A stretch of 64,000 nucleotides of DNA, taken from Folioceros fuciformis (taxonomy: Eukaryota > Anthocerotophyta > Anthocerotopsida > Anthocerotales). Positions 32,385-45,874 of this stretch are shown here, one piece after another. The DNA lies in NCBI GenBank assembly GCA_049999805.1, contig JBNGIO010005933.1, forward strand, positions 1 to 64,000. Reading direction: 5' to 3'. Every line of letters starts with the position of its first letter. Within the stretch, counting starts at the first letter, position 1. The translations under genes were made by a program, and so were the position numbers. The notes below the pieces were generated by a model, which worked only from the letters and a program-made list of their open reading frames with translations, did not search any database and was not told where the DNA came from.

Positions 32385-33778
32385 AGTTGCTGCATGGATA
32401 TATACTGTTGAGGGTGGTGTAAGATGGCTGGAAGGAACAGATGATGGGTAACCAGTAGGCGGACACGTCAGCAATCTTACATCATCAACTGGCCCTTGAT
32501 CTGCTCCAGTCGTGTAGCGCAGTTTGAGGTGGATCCCCTGTGCTTGTTTTGTAGCAGCTGTTTGTCCAGTTTCGGCCACTGCAATGAAATAGGCTGTGGA
32601 CTGGATAAGGCATTGGACTCCCTCTGCATACTGTCTGCTGCCTCCTTCAGTAGAATGACTTCCTGCTGAAGCCCGGGGCTACCTGCTATTGGGATAAGTT
32701 TCTTGCCTGGCGCCTTTTGATTTCGGTGAACAATTGTTTTTTAAACATAAGTGTGCTTTAGGCTTTTGAATTGTGAAGCAGCTTAGTAGATTTCTTTGAT
32801 ATATTATCCTAGATACAAACTCACAGAGGCCTTGCCTTTGTTGCTGTTTCTGAGGTGTGGTTCTGCTTAGAACGGCACGGCTCGGCACGGCACTGCACTG
32901 CACTGCCTCCCGCCATCTGCTTCTTCATTCATTGGTCTCCCTTAACTGCGTCGTCAATGGTTTAGCGACGCTTGCTGCCTTCTGCGAATTGATCTTCTCA
33001 TCTAGGGGGTTGTTGTAATCTGCTCTTCTGCTTCATTGTGGTCTTCCGACTGTTATTCCATCATGGTAGAGGTATTCTGACTGGCCTGAGCGCTTCGACC
33101 TCGACAAAACTGCAGCTGTGTATCCTTTCCGCCCCAGCATCCTCATCAACTGGTCTGCCTTCTTCCTTGGCATCCCAAGTTGTTTTTGCATTCTGAGACC
33201 GATGCCTCTGCTCCTTTCCCTTGAATTGCCCTTCCTTGTTGCGAGAGAGCAAGAGCTAGCTGTTTTGCAGGGCCGCCAGATTTGACTTGCAGTATGTTGG
33301 CTCATGGACCTAGGCGTCTGCCTGTGGTTTTCGTATCATTTTGGCAAGACTCGCTGCTTCGTAGGATCATGCAGGTGTGTTTCTTCCTGCAAGGCGGAAC
33401 ACCAGAGACCAGAGCACCAGATACAGCTGACAGCATCCAAGGGGGGTAAATTCCTTTGTTGGCCACTTGGTCTATGTTGCCTGTATACTAGGATGAATAC
33501 AAAGTAGGGTCACATTCATCAAGATGTGGTTGATGTCCAAGTGTCCACATTTCAAGCTGCGAGACGCCCATACCCTTTTGCACAGCATCTCCCTCGATCT
33601 GAGATGGTGCAATCGCCATTAGCGTCTCCAAACGGTTGATTTGCTGTGCTCGTGTGCGCAAGGTGGCGGTTAATCATTTGGCGTAGCATTGAAAACTGAA
33701 ACCTTCTGTTTCTCGTCCGTTGAACTAACTTCACAAGATTCGATATGGCCCTGGTGGAAGCAAGGAGCCATTCAGACG
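32385..33778. other. No gene recognised
   Basis: The 3' region of the SR gene, then intergenic DNA. A short 'cggcacggcactgcactgcactgcc' microrepeat lies at 32880-32905. No coding motif found on either strand. Confidence 0.5.
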
Positions 33779-34252
33779 ATGCTCTCTAGGAGTTGGGCAG
33801 TGGGAAGTCGGGCGTCGCCATGGGGGACAGGAGGCGGGCGAGTCCGGGTCCCATTAGCGGCGACTTGCGTTTGTGCGGCTAGGGCTGGCAGGAGCAGGCA
33901 AATGCGAGCTATGGCTGGAGAGCCCGAGAGGAGTCAGGAGCGCAGGCGGCTGGTGGATGTGCTACGCATGTTGCCCAAGTTGTACGAATCGTATTTCAGG
34001 AGTCGTAGGCGGCGGGCGCTCTTCGGGGGTCTTGCCATCCTTGGGGGCTTCTATGTCGCTCTCAGGGTGTCCATTTCATACGGTTCCTTGCCTGTCAACG
34101 ATTGGCTCGCTGCGGCTGTTTTCTATCTCTTCACCGAGCTGGTCACATGGTACAATTACTCCCGGCCCGTCATCACCTTCCCTGTCGCCATGGTCAACAA
34201 CTTCAAAGTGGGCTTCACGTATGGCCTGTTTGTGGGAGCCTTCAAGCTCTGA
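33779..34252 (+). CDS. Ycf20-like protein, probably plastid
   Basis: A single-exon frame of 157 residues from ATG 33779. The N-terminal ~45 residues are Ser/Arg/Ala-rich and acid-poor until GEPERSQ, as in a chloroplast transit peptide. The mature part has two or three hydrophobic segments with FGGLAILGGFYVALRVSISYG, LPVNDWLAAAVFYLFTEL and FPVAMVNNFKVGFTYGLFVGAFKL. This is the layout and wording of the Ycf20/DUF565 family, whose members are thylakoid or envelope membrane proteins linked to photoprotection in algae. An ATG at 33902 or 33911 would remove most of the transit peptide, so the longer start is preferred. Confidence 0.8.
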   Translation: MLSRSWAVGSRASPWGTGGGRVRVPLAATCVCAARAGRSRQMRAMAGEPERSQERRRLVDVLRMLPKLYESYFRSRRRRALFGGLAILGGFYVALRVSISYGSLPVNDWLAAAVFYLFTELVTWYNYSRPVITFPVAMVNNFKVGFTYGLFVGAFKL

Positions 34253-35379
34253 ATGGATTGGCATCTGAGCATGGCTCGCAATTCCGCAGGCTACCGTGCA
34301 GTCCAAGTATGTGGCCGTGAGATTCCTCCATTCGCAGGGTCACACATGGCTCGCGTTGCCTCCAGTATGGATTTTGGGCCATAGATCTGACTCGCCAGCG
34401 TCGTCCTCGAGGTCCTCGGGAAGGAAGATGTGACCAGGTCTGCCATGGGTGCGCGCGCTTTCCTCGTTCTGCATCAGGTACCAGCCGCCTAGCATCCTCA
34501 ATGTTCGTGTTCCATTGCGGTTTCGGAGACTGACGGTGGTCTGCTGGCGTAGCAACGTGACTGTGGTGGTTGAATTGCAGGACTGGCGGATGACAGGAGG
34601 GAAAAGCAAGAAGGCTTGAGACAGCTGCGTTTTGACAAGAAGGTGTGTATGTGAGATGTGCTCTGTGTTCACGACTTCTTTTGAACGCCTACTTCGTGCC
34701 CGTCACACAGCTTGGAATGGTAATCCCGAATCCGGCTTAGGTTCACAACGACCCAGTGCCTGAAGTCACAATGTTTACCGCAACCTGTTTGGTCCTGGCA
34801 CTTCCCCGTGGCCAAACAGATCTTCAACAGAAACGTGGAAGAGTTTACATGAGTGTGATTTGAGGGCGTGAACCTTGCACCCACATCCTTATGTGTGCAT
34901 CAATGCTTGCCCTGATGCCTGTCGAGTGCGGGATGATACCCATCGTAAGGATGGCCAGCTTAGAACAGACAGCCCTCCTCACCTTGCCTTCCGGAAGAAC
35001 TGATATCTGAACACCGTAAGCCTAGGCGAACCGATGCAGTACCTCAGTGACACTAATCAGCCAGTTTGTCGAAAGTTGTTTGCCTTCAGTTTTAGAAACT
35101 AAACTACAACACAAACAGCTGTAAATGTGATTTGTTGTAGTCTAGACGGTTAGGTCGTACGATGCGCACCCCAGCGATCGGAGATCTAGTCCCGTCGATA
35201 ACATGGAAGTTAGATAAGGTGGTGAGATGTCGAGAGTGTACGTACTAGAATATTACTTTGGTAGAGGTTGGATGACCTTAATATCTAATCTCTTTTGGGT
35301 CAAGTTCTAAGTTTTGATAATAATTCAAATAGCAAAAAATCGAAAGGGATACTAACCTCATCGCTCCCAAAATAAGTAT
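34253..35379. other. No gene recognised
   Basis: Frames at 34340-34884 on the minus strand lack motifs. Composition becomes AT-rich after 35100. Confidence 0.5.
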
Positions 35380-35531
35380 CGTAATGCAGAATAACAAAGG
35401 CTTAGGCCTATAAATATCGTAATGCAGAATAACAAAGGCTTAGGCCTATATATATCATAATGCAGAATAACAAAGGCTTAGGCCTGTAAATATCATAATG
35501 CAGAATAACAAAGGCCTAGGTCTATCTATTA
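35380..35531. repeat. Four tandem 38-bp units
   Basis: Units start at 35380, 35418, 35456 and 35494 with core 'gtaatgcagaataacaaagg' followed by 'cttaggcctataaatat'. The last unit is the most diverged. Noncoding, AT-rich. Confidence 0.9.
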
Positions 35532-35660
35532 CCTACCGCCTTCTTGAAAGAAGTTCATCGTTGATGTTTAAAGAAGTTCATCGTTGAGAAAAGAAGAAGA
35601 ACCCCAATTCTATGACTATGATAAACGTTTGTGCACTCCTTGATTAATCGTGAAATGTCC

Positions 35661-35758
35661 TTAACCATAGTCCCATGGGTCTTAAGAATAAAGAAGACTA
35701 GCTACCGAGTTAACCATAGTCCCATGGGTCTTAAGAATAAAGAAGACTAGCTACCGAG
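35661..35758. repeat. Tandem 49-bp duplication
   Basis: The unit 'ttaaccatagtcccatgggt' to 'gactagctaccgag' is repeated at 35661 and 35710 without visible difference, so it is probably recent or an assembly artefact. Confidence 0.9.
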
Positions 35759-38677
<2,919 letters not shown>

Positions 38678-39766
38678 TCGTGTTGCTCCACCACCAAATC
38701 ATCTGCGGCATTAGGGTACGAAACGTCATTCTGTCAAGGAGAGGAAACAATTCAATGGTTTTTGTTTTCAAGTGAACAATCTATAAACTTCTATATTGAT
38801 TCTTACAGAGTATCCCATTAGACGAGAAAGTTGTCACCCCTCGCCCATACCCATAGTAGTACAAATGCAAAAGAGCTTTATAAGGCATCAAAAGTTCATA
38901 TTGATAATGTTTCAGATTAAGAATCAATATGTCCCAATACAAATCTTTTCCCTAACTCATCCTAATCGAGTCTCATACTCTAAATACTCTTAGGTAATGT
39001 AGAGGAGAGTCACATGATTTGTGTCACCACAAAGAGGACCTCCTTCACAAACATAGGAAAGTTGTGTTTTAGTCATAAAATTGGGTTGGCATGAACTTGA
39101 ACCTAGCACAACATACATAACATGGTAGAAAGGACTTTCAGTGGCCTGTGCAACCTTAGGGATCTTCAAGACTAGCAAGTAATGTAAGGATCACTTAGAA
39201 GCTTTAATGATAGACTTCAACAATGTGCAAAGTCATTGTGGAAGGTCGAGCTACTACACCATAGAGAAAGGGGAAAGGGAGGCATAAAAGCTCCTAAAGA
39301 CTATGAGTATGGGCTCCTAAAGACTATGAGTACGGACACCATGCGATGCTATGCACAATTTCCATTGCAACAAAACAACGAATAGTGTTTCTATTGCATC
39401 AAAGCAATGAATATTCATAGAACTGTGCAACAATATCCATGAGTCATTATACGACTGATGTTCCTTGACAGTTTCCATTCTAGTATCATCTAAGTGATGT
39501 AGCGCATTGTTCTTGCATTTGTTTGAGTGTATTATCTTTTTGAATGATTCTATAATAGAGTTTGTTTCTAGAGTTGATTTCTAGAGATCAAAATGGGAGT
39601 GATAGGGCTTGGGATCTTAAAGCCAACTCTTGTAACATGGATCTAAGTGTGTTTTGAGGGGATCTTTTTTATGAGTTCATTCTCATTTAATAATCTAGTT
39701 TATTGGCTGGGTGTCGATGTCGGCCCAAATGTGCTTGGTGTGGTTCGAGAAACGTGGTTTGTGGAG
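38678..39766. other. No gene recognised
   Basis: AT-rich intergenic DNA with a small direct repeat ('gggctcctaaagactatgagta') at 39285-39330. No coding motif. Confidence 0.5.
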
Positions 39767-39898
39767 CTTGTCAAACCAGGTATAGTGCTCTGGAGCTTTA
39801 ACAAGAAACCAAAACAATTAGAGGAGTGCCCACTTGTCAAACCAGGTATAGTGCCCTGGAGCTTTAACAAGAAACCAAAACAATCGGAAGAGTGCCCA
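39767..39898 (+). repeat. Tandem 66-bp duplication
   Basis: The unit 'cttgtcaaaccaggtatagt' ... 'gaggagtgccca' is repeated at 39767 and 39833. The period is a multiple of three, so a 103-codon plus-strand frame (39647-39958) reads 22-residue repeats with LVKPGIV.WSFNKKPKQ.EECP. Whether it is coding is unknown. Confidence 0.85.
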
Positions 39899-40021
39899 TA
39901 TACCCTGCTCAAGGACATCTCCCTCGTTGCATACCTTTTCCTAACCAAGGGGGACTAGGTTTCTATAGCAGATGTGGTTGTCATAGACCCTACTCAGACA
40001 ACCATCAGAAGGAAGTGCAAC

Positions 40022-40098
40022 AAGGAAGACTCGCAAGTACAGGCCGTACAACAGGGTCACTTTTCAAGGAAGACTCGCAAGTACAGGCCGTACAACAG
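40022..40098. repeat. Short tandem repeat leading into the 400-N gap
   Basis: 'aaggaagactcgcaagtaca' + 'ggccgtacaacag' occurs twice before the gap, and 'gtacagg' resumes after it. A longer tandem array probably fills the gap. Confidence 0.8.
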
Positions 40099-40498
40099 NN
40101 NNNNNNNNNNNNNNNNNNNNNNNNNNNNNNNNNNNNNNNNNNNNNNNNNNNNNNNNNNNNNNNNNNNNNNNNNNNNNNNNNNNNNNNNNNNNNNNNNNNN
40201 NNNNNNNNNNNNNNNNNNNNNNNNNNNNNNNNNNNNNNNNNNNNNNNNNNNNNNNNNNNNNNNNNNNNNNNNNNNNNNNNNNNNNNNNNNNNNNNNNNNN
40301 NNNNNNNNNNNNNNNNNNNNNNNNNNNNNNNNNNNNNNNNNNNNNNNNNNNNNNNNNNNNNNNNNNNNNNNNNNNNNNNNNNNNNNNNNNNNNNNNNNNN
40401 NNNNNNNNNNNNNNNNNNNNNNNNNNNNNNNNNNNNNNNNNNNNNNNNNNNNNNNNNNNNNNNNNNNNNNNNNNNNNNNNNNNNNNNNNNNNNNNNNN
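40099..40498. other. 400-N assembly gap
   Basis: A run of 400 Ns next to a tandem repeat. Confidence 0.99.
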
Positions 40499-40832
40499 GT
40501 ACAGGGTAGAAAGGAAAAGTGATAAAGTCCGGGCTGTAGCCTAAGGCACATGCGAACAGTCAGTCGGGGGCAACGTGGGCCCAGACTGGGCCCACGAGGT
40601 TCGGCGCCTGCGCATTGCATCACCTCTGCAGCGACCAGACGAGCATTGAGAAAGAAAGGAAACAAACATTCTTTATGAACCACAATGAGTTTCAATCCAT
40701 CAATCAGTAGAAGGATAGAAAACGCCCGCACCTGACTGGCTTTGTCATGTCACACAAATTTCCGTCGCATACTGATGAGGAAGCGATCGCTTTCAGGGAA
40801 TCACGAGTGCGGTCTGGTGTCCGGCTTTGGAA

Positions 40833-42005
40833 ATGGGTACGTTGGAGTTTGCACTCTTGACTCTCGTCGCCCTGGCAGGATTGGGTATGGCCACCTGCAC
40901 GGAGTTTTCGTTGCAGCTGTGGCCGGAGTACGAGGTGCTGGAGGGAGTGGACGTTGTGTGGCAGATTCCGCAAAATCCCAAAGCGGTGCTGCTGCTCCTG
41001 CATGGGTTCGAGTCCAGCGCCACCATCTTCTGGGATCCCACTCCTAACTGCGCAAAATGCACTGGCTTGCCGGAGAATCGGGCTATCACACTGGCTGCTC
41101 TTGACAGGGGATTTGCAGTGATAGCCATCTCCAGCGTCACCAATTGGATGCTATGGCCCGTGGAGGGCAATGTAGATGTGCGCAACGTGGTCACCATTCT
41201 GCGGGACTGGGGGCTGCGCTACGGCCTCAGCCACTTGCCTCACACCGCCATGGGGACCTCGCATGGCGGGCGCTTCCTCGCCGTGTTGGCCCATGCGCAG
41301 GAATTCTCATCAATCGTGCTCATGATATCTCCAGGAAATGAGGACGCCATTGAAGCAGCTTACATCAGGGGCTCGTACCCGCCCACTTTCTTTATCCATG
41401 TAAGCGCCTTCTTCTCCTCCCTCTGCCTTTCCCTCGTGAAGTCTCTGATGAGATGAAGATCAGTCCGCAAAGATACTGTCGGGGAGGCATGAACATGAAA
41501 CGAGCTCCTTGGATTGCAGATGCCCAGGGACAGCATGACAGAAGCATGGGTGAATGCAAGCATGGCAACGCTGAAGGGGTTGGGAACACCTGTTGGAAGC
41601 GTGCCCTGCTTTCCCTTCGCCCTTAATGTGGATTACTTCACCGAGAGGATCCCTGGCCTTCGGCTGGAGCTCTCAACGCGGATCGTCGAGGCTCTGAGGC
41701 AGCACGGGTACCTAGACGCTCAAAACTTCCTCATCACCAACATCACTACACCAGAGGGATGGGAAGGCTGGTATGATGCAGAGGATTGGGAAGGAGTGAT
41801 GACGGAGTTGCAGATTTTTCCTGTCCCCGACAACCTCTCTTCGAAGAGTTTCTACGATGGAGTGCTGCAGGAGCTGAGACTAGCATATGCTTTCCACAGC
41901 ACTACTAGCCTGCCGAGCCCAGCCATGCTGGATTGGCTGGATGCACATCTCGGGCTCGAAGATGACATGGCTCAAGTCGCCACCCGTCACTCAGAAAGCA
42001 CGTAG
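40833..42005 (+). CDS. Secreted alpha/beta-hydrolase-fold protein
   Basis: Two exons, 40833-41399 and 41520-42005, join in phase 0 to give 350 residues. The first ~22 residues (LEFALLTLVALAGLGMATC) form a signal peptide. The oxyanion-type block LLLLHGFESSA is at about 50-60 and the nucleophile elbow GTSHGG (GxSxG) at ~145. The second exon has SVPCFPFALNVDYFTERIPGL and a conserved acidic tail region. Plants have a small family of such predicted extracellular or ER alpha/beta hydrolases without known substrate. The catalytic acid and histidine cannot be assigned with confidence. Upstream ATGs are absent in frame, so the start is clear. Confidence 0.82.
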
Positions 42006-42242
42006 CGGACTTTTGACCCAAAAAAACGTGCGCTCACAAACTGAGAGTCACCGGCAAGTTGTCGCTGAGTGCATAAATGCACAGCCAACGTTATTTTCGT
42101 AGGGAAGGTAGCAGTAACAAATCAGAGTGAACAATGCCTCAGGTCCTACCCTGCTGTTTCACAGACTGTTCTGCTTGCTTCACAGACCAGAACCATGGAC
42201 GATTGACATTATCCCCGTCGAGACATACATCAAGAAAAGCAT

Positions 42243-43275
42243 CTAGTAACTCCAGTCTCCGGCCTCGAGCTCCTTGCGTATCTTCTTCTCAGCTTCAGGA
42301 TGCTCAGCCATGTACTCATCGACAGTCTGTGTCCTCAAATTTTCCTGCGCACACAATGCAGCTCATCAAGTTTCCCGGAGACAATTTTCATTGTAGAGCA
42401 AAATCATGTACCAAAACACAAAACTCATCGCCTGACGCGTGATGCATACTAGTATGCACAGAAACAGACGCTAGTATGCACAAGCGGACCAGCAAGACTT
42501 CCAACGATGTCTCTGCCCTGACCTTATACTTCCGAATGTCTTCTAGCTCAGCTTCAATCTTCACCAATATCTGCTTCGACCGCTCTTCAGATGCCGTTGC
42601 TTTAGCCACCTGCAGCATCGTATTAAAAAAAAAAAAAACCAATCATGACTCAACGCCCCGTGGTTCGTTTCCTACCATGCTCCCCAAGGCAGTCCTGCAA
42701 TGCAAGCCAAACAGTCCGTACCAGCTCAAGATGCTTCTTCTGGTACTCAGGCGTGAAGGTATCTTCATAATCAGGGACCTTGAGTGCTGCACGAACATGG
42801 CACTGAGATGAACTTGCACAGCCAAGACTGCTCTATAACTCAAGAGCCTCAGCACCGCTCATGGATTGCACTTGCTCCCTGCTACAGCATGCCAGGCAGG
42901 TGCAGATGCCGACTCACATTCATGTGACTTCTGGAAGATGTTGACGATGTTCGGATTCAACCTCTGCTTGTAGTAGTCCCAGTTTATAGTCGTCGGTTTC
43001 TGCCAAAACAAAACTCAACACACCACCAAACCCCAGCTCAACGGGACGGAGTCGGCCCCCCGGGGTTTCTCCCAAATCCACGAAAGATTGGTGGCACATT
43101 AGGTCAGTCATGGGCTAACCATATTCAGCTTGGTCTCCAGCGTGTAGGAAACATCGTCGTAGGCGAGGCGGAGCTTGGCAAGCTCGCGCCTGCCCTCTTC
43201 GGACAACACCACCTTGTTGAGAAAATCCCAGTCGATGACGCGCCCGACCTTGGTCACCACATTCTTGCCGCTCAT
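42243..43275 (-). CDS. ATPQ: Mitochondrial ATP synthase subunit d
   Basis: Five exons on the minus strand join in frame: 43275-43120, 42999-42918, 42786-42722, 42609-42523, 42344-42243. The product has 163 residues, close to the ~168 of plant subunit d. Recognisable blocks are RVIDWDFLNKVVLSEEGRRELAKLR, TINWDYYKQRL, KVPDYEDTFTPEY, a coiled-coil-like stretch (ATASEERSKQILVKIEAELEDI) and the end TVDEYMAEHPEAEKKI...GDWSY. Subunit d is part of the peripheral stalk of F1Fo-ATP synthase in the inner mitochondrial membrane. It has no cleavable presequence, which is usual for this subunit. The gene is tail-to-tail with the hydrolase at 40833-42005. Confidence 0.93.
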
Positions 43276-44585
43276 CCTGACAGCCGGCAACGCGCTCCCA
43301 CCAACTGCCTCGCGGCCCGCAGCTGCACGAACTCGCTCGCAGATCTGTTCCACCTCCTTCGCTCCGTCCCCGTTCCAGGCCTTGCCTTAACGAACGTCCG
43401 TGAAACGTGAGATTTCTGGTTGCTGCCTGCCTCTTCGGTCTGATGTTTCCTAGTAACTTGCATGTGTAAATACATTCTGGTTCAATGGAGATAAAAGAAG
43501 CAAACGGTTTTGTTACTGAGAAGAAAAACGATAAGCTGAAGATGCTTCTTCGCATCATTTTTAAGGTTTCTTTACCAACCCTATTTGGATTAGACTGGAC
43601 AACAGGAAAGACTGCAGAGTCAAGGGAAAGGAGAATTTTTAAGCTTGTGGCAGAACCAAGGATATGCAAATGAGAGGAAAACGTGTCCCATACATCTACA
43701 TACTGTACAGTATCCTTTATTACAATACTGTATTACGAAGTAGGAAAGCATACCCAACCTGGGAACGTATACCAGGCTCGAAGTATGTACTGGAAGGGCA
43801 GGCCATAGATAGTACTACCTTTCCAGAAGTGCCCAAAAGGGGCAGGAGGTGGTACTACATTTTCATACGAGAGCCCATGAGATCAAGCGGCGCAAGCTGC
43901 ATAGTACAAGCCGAACCGCAAAAGTGGGTTACTTGTTGCCAAGAACAGTACAAATGTAGTATAGGCCAAAGATTTTATACCAGTTCCACCCGGCTGGGAA
44001 GCTACATTGTATCGTTGCCCCTGATGAGAGGATGCTTGCACCGCAGAGGCTGTGTTTTGCTCCAGCTCCAGTTTCTTCGAAGCCCCGTGCACGGCGAAGA
44101 GAAGGGCCGTTTGTCTGCAGGTCCAGCACCCTCCAAGGCGACTTGTCAATGCATGCGCCCAGGCTGGAGCAGTGCATGACAGCAACACGAGAAGGAAGCC
44201 TTCTTCTGTCGTCCTCATGCACTGCCTCTTCCCTGGTCCCATAGAATCATATCATTTCTGCATCACTGTTTCACGCAGCTCATCAGTTAGTTGCTCAGAA
44301 TTGTATGCAGGGACCCACAGGAGGACCCAATATCCGGCAGCAGAGCTAGCAATCGCCTCTTCCATGAGAGACGGATCATCCATACTGCCAACAAGAATTT
44401 GTCTTCCGCCGCTGAAGAGATGGATACAGGTGCGGAATCAAGTGTCCCAGAAGTAGTGGATACCATAGATCTGTATTCTTACATGAACACGAAGGTCTAT
44501 ATCGACAGGAATTATGTCCAATACGGACGAAGAATTTTGAGAATCATGTTCTTGTACAAGCACAAGTGGTAAGAAATTTTGTAGC
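43276..44585. other. No gene recognised
   Basis: Short frames on both strands, partly sharing the same sequence in opposite frames, without motif. The first ~150 bp above 43275 are probably promoter and leader of the ATP synthase gene. Confidence 0.5.
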
Positions 44586-45829
44586 CTAACGCTTAACCCA
44601 CTGGAAGCTCTTACGAGCTTTCGCTTTTCCTGGCTTCTTCCGCTCCACGATTCGATCATCCCTTCTGAGCATTCCCTCTGTCAGCCACTCACCGTCAAAA
44701 GTGAGCGCGTGCAAGCAGCAACAGTCACTGAATTACTGAGCAGACAGCTTTGTCAACCTCACCTGATTTTAACAGCGGACGCAGTGCAGGATCGAAAAGC
44801 TGCAGTGCCTTGCTTATTCCATGTCTCAGCGCTCCCGATTGTCCTAGTAGAGGCGAGCGTGGATAAGACAGTGGCAACTGCATCCTCTAGAGAAAAATCA
44901 ACGCGATTTTACGATAGATGATGTACCTGAAATGCCACCACCCTTGACAGTGGACCGGACATCAAAGCTTCCAAGAGTGTTGGTGATCACAAACGGTTCC
45001 AACACCTGGACTCGGTGATCCAAGTCAAGGAAGTAAAGGTCATGAGATTTCCCATTGATCGTGATGTTACCTCCTCCCTCCGCAATCCATACCCTGGCTA
45101 TGGAAGTCTTCCTCTTCCCCGTGGCGTAAGCCCTGCCAAGGGCATCGACTTGCTTGACTCTAGCTTTCTTCAGCTCCTCCTGCTTCTTCCTTTCCGCTTC
45201 CCGCCGCTGTGCCTTTTCCTCCTGCTCGTCATCCTGTCCAAAAATCGAATCCAGAGGAGGAAGGCCCCGGATTCCCTTGAAGTTTCTGAATGCGATGAGA
45301 TTGTCCAAGTCGTCTTCCGTGACATTTGCCAGCCGTGCTCCGAAATCCACAGGTCTTGGAGAATTGGCTACTGGCAAGCGAGTGTCTGAAGCTCCCTCAG
45401 AATTGGAGCCTACCAAATTGGACAAACCGTGGGAAATTATACGCTACCAACAAACAAAGTAGTCACCCCGGCTATCGATGCAGTCACCCACAGAGCTCAT
45501 CACCACAAACCTCCTCACTGAATATGCAAAAGACGCGACTCACCAACATTCTCGTCCCTCCTGGACGGACCTCCAGTATTCGCAGACACAGAATCGGGCG
45601 TCTCCCGCCTCTGGGCAGAGGCAGGCCAAGCCCCGGTAGAGTCAGGTCTCCCTCCACCTCCCCGCTCCACCTCACCAGTTCCGTTACCGCTCCCTTCTGA
45701 GAAGAAACGACAACAGGGCTGCCATGGATGCAAGGCCTTGGAATCGAAACCCCTTTCCCAGAAGCAAAGCTGGGCCTTGGGCAGGTGACGCCACGCTCCC
45801 GACGCTCTACTTCCAAAGGCGGCCATCAT
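44586..45829 (-). CDS. RPS9M: Mitochondrial ribosomal protein S9 (uS9m)
   Basis: Four exons, 45829-45544, 45409-44927, 44843-44763 and 44677-44586, join in frame to 313 residues. The first ~50 residues ([20 protein letters not shown]...CCRFFSEGS) look like a mitochondrial presequence. A plant-type acidic/charged middle part ([23 protein letters not shown]) follows. The conserved uS9 domain then has [37 protein letters not shown] and the end [25 protein letters not shown], the basic tail that reaches the decoding centre. uS9 is a small-subunit protein, and the presequence puts it in mitochondria rather than plastids. The start ATG lies 45 bp from that of URB1 on the other strand. Confidence 0.92.
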
Positions 45830-45874
45830 GTGGATGGCAGACTTACTAAGCAACCAGGGTTTAGGGGTTTTCAG
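45830..45874. promoter_or_regulatory. 45-bp divergent intergenic region, S9m/URB1
   Basis: This is the whole distance between the start codons of the mitochondrial S9 gene (minus) and URB1 (plus). It contains 'agggtttaggggtttt', whose minus strand reads CCCCTAAACCCT, a near match to the telo-box (AAACCCTAA) of plant ribosomal genes. Both leaders cannot fit without overlap, so the transcripts probably overlap or the promoter lies within coding exons. Confidence 0.6.
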
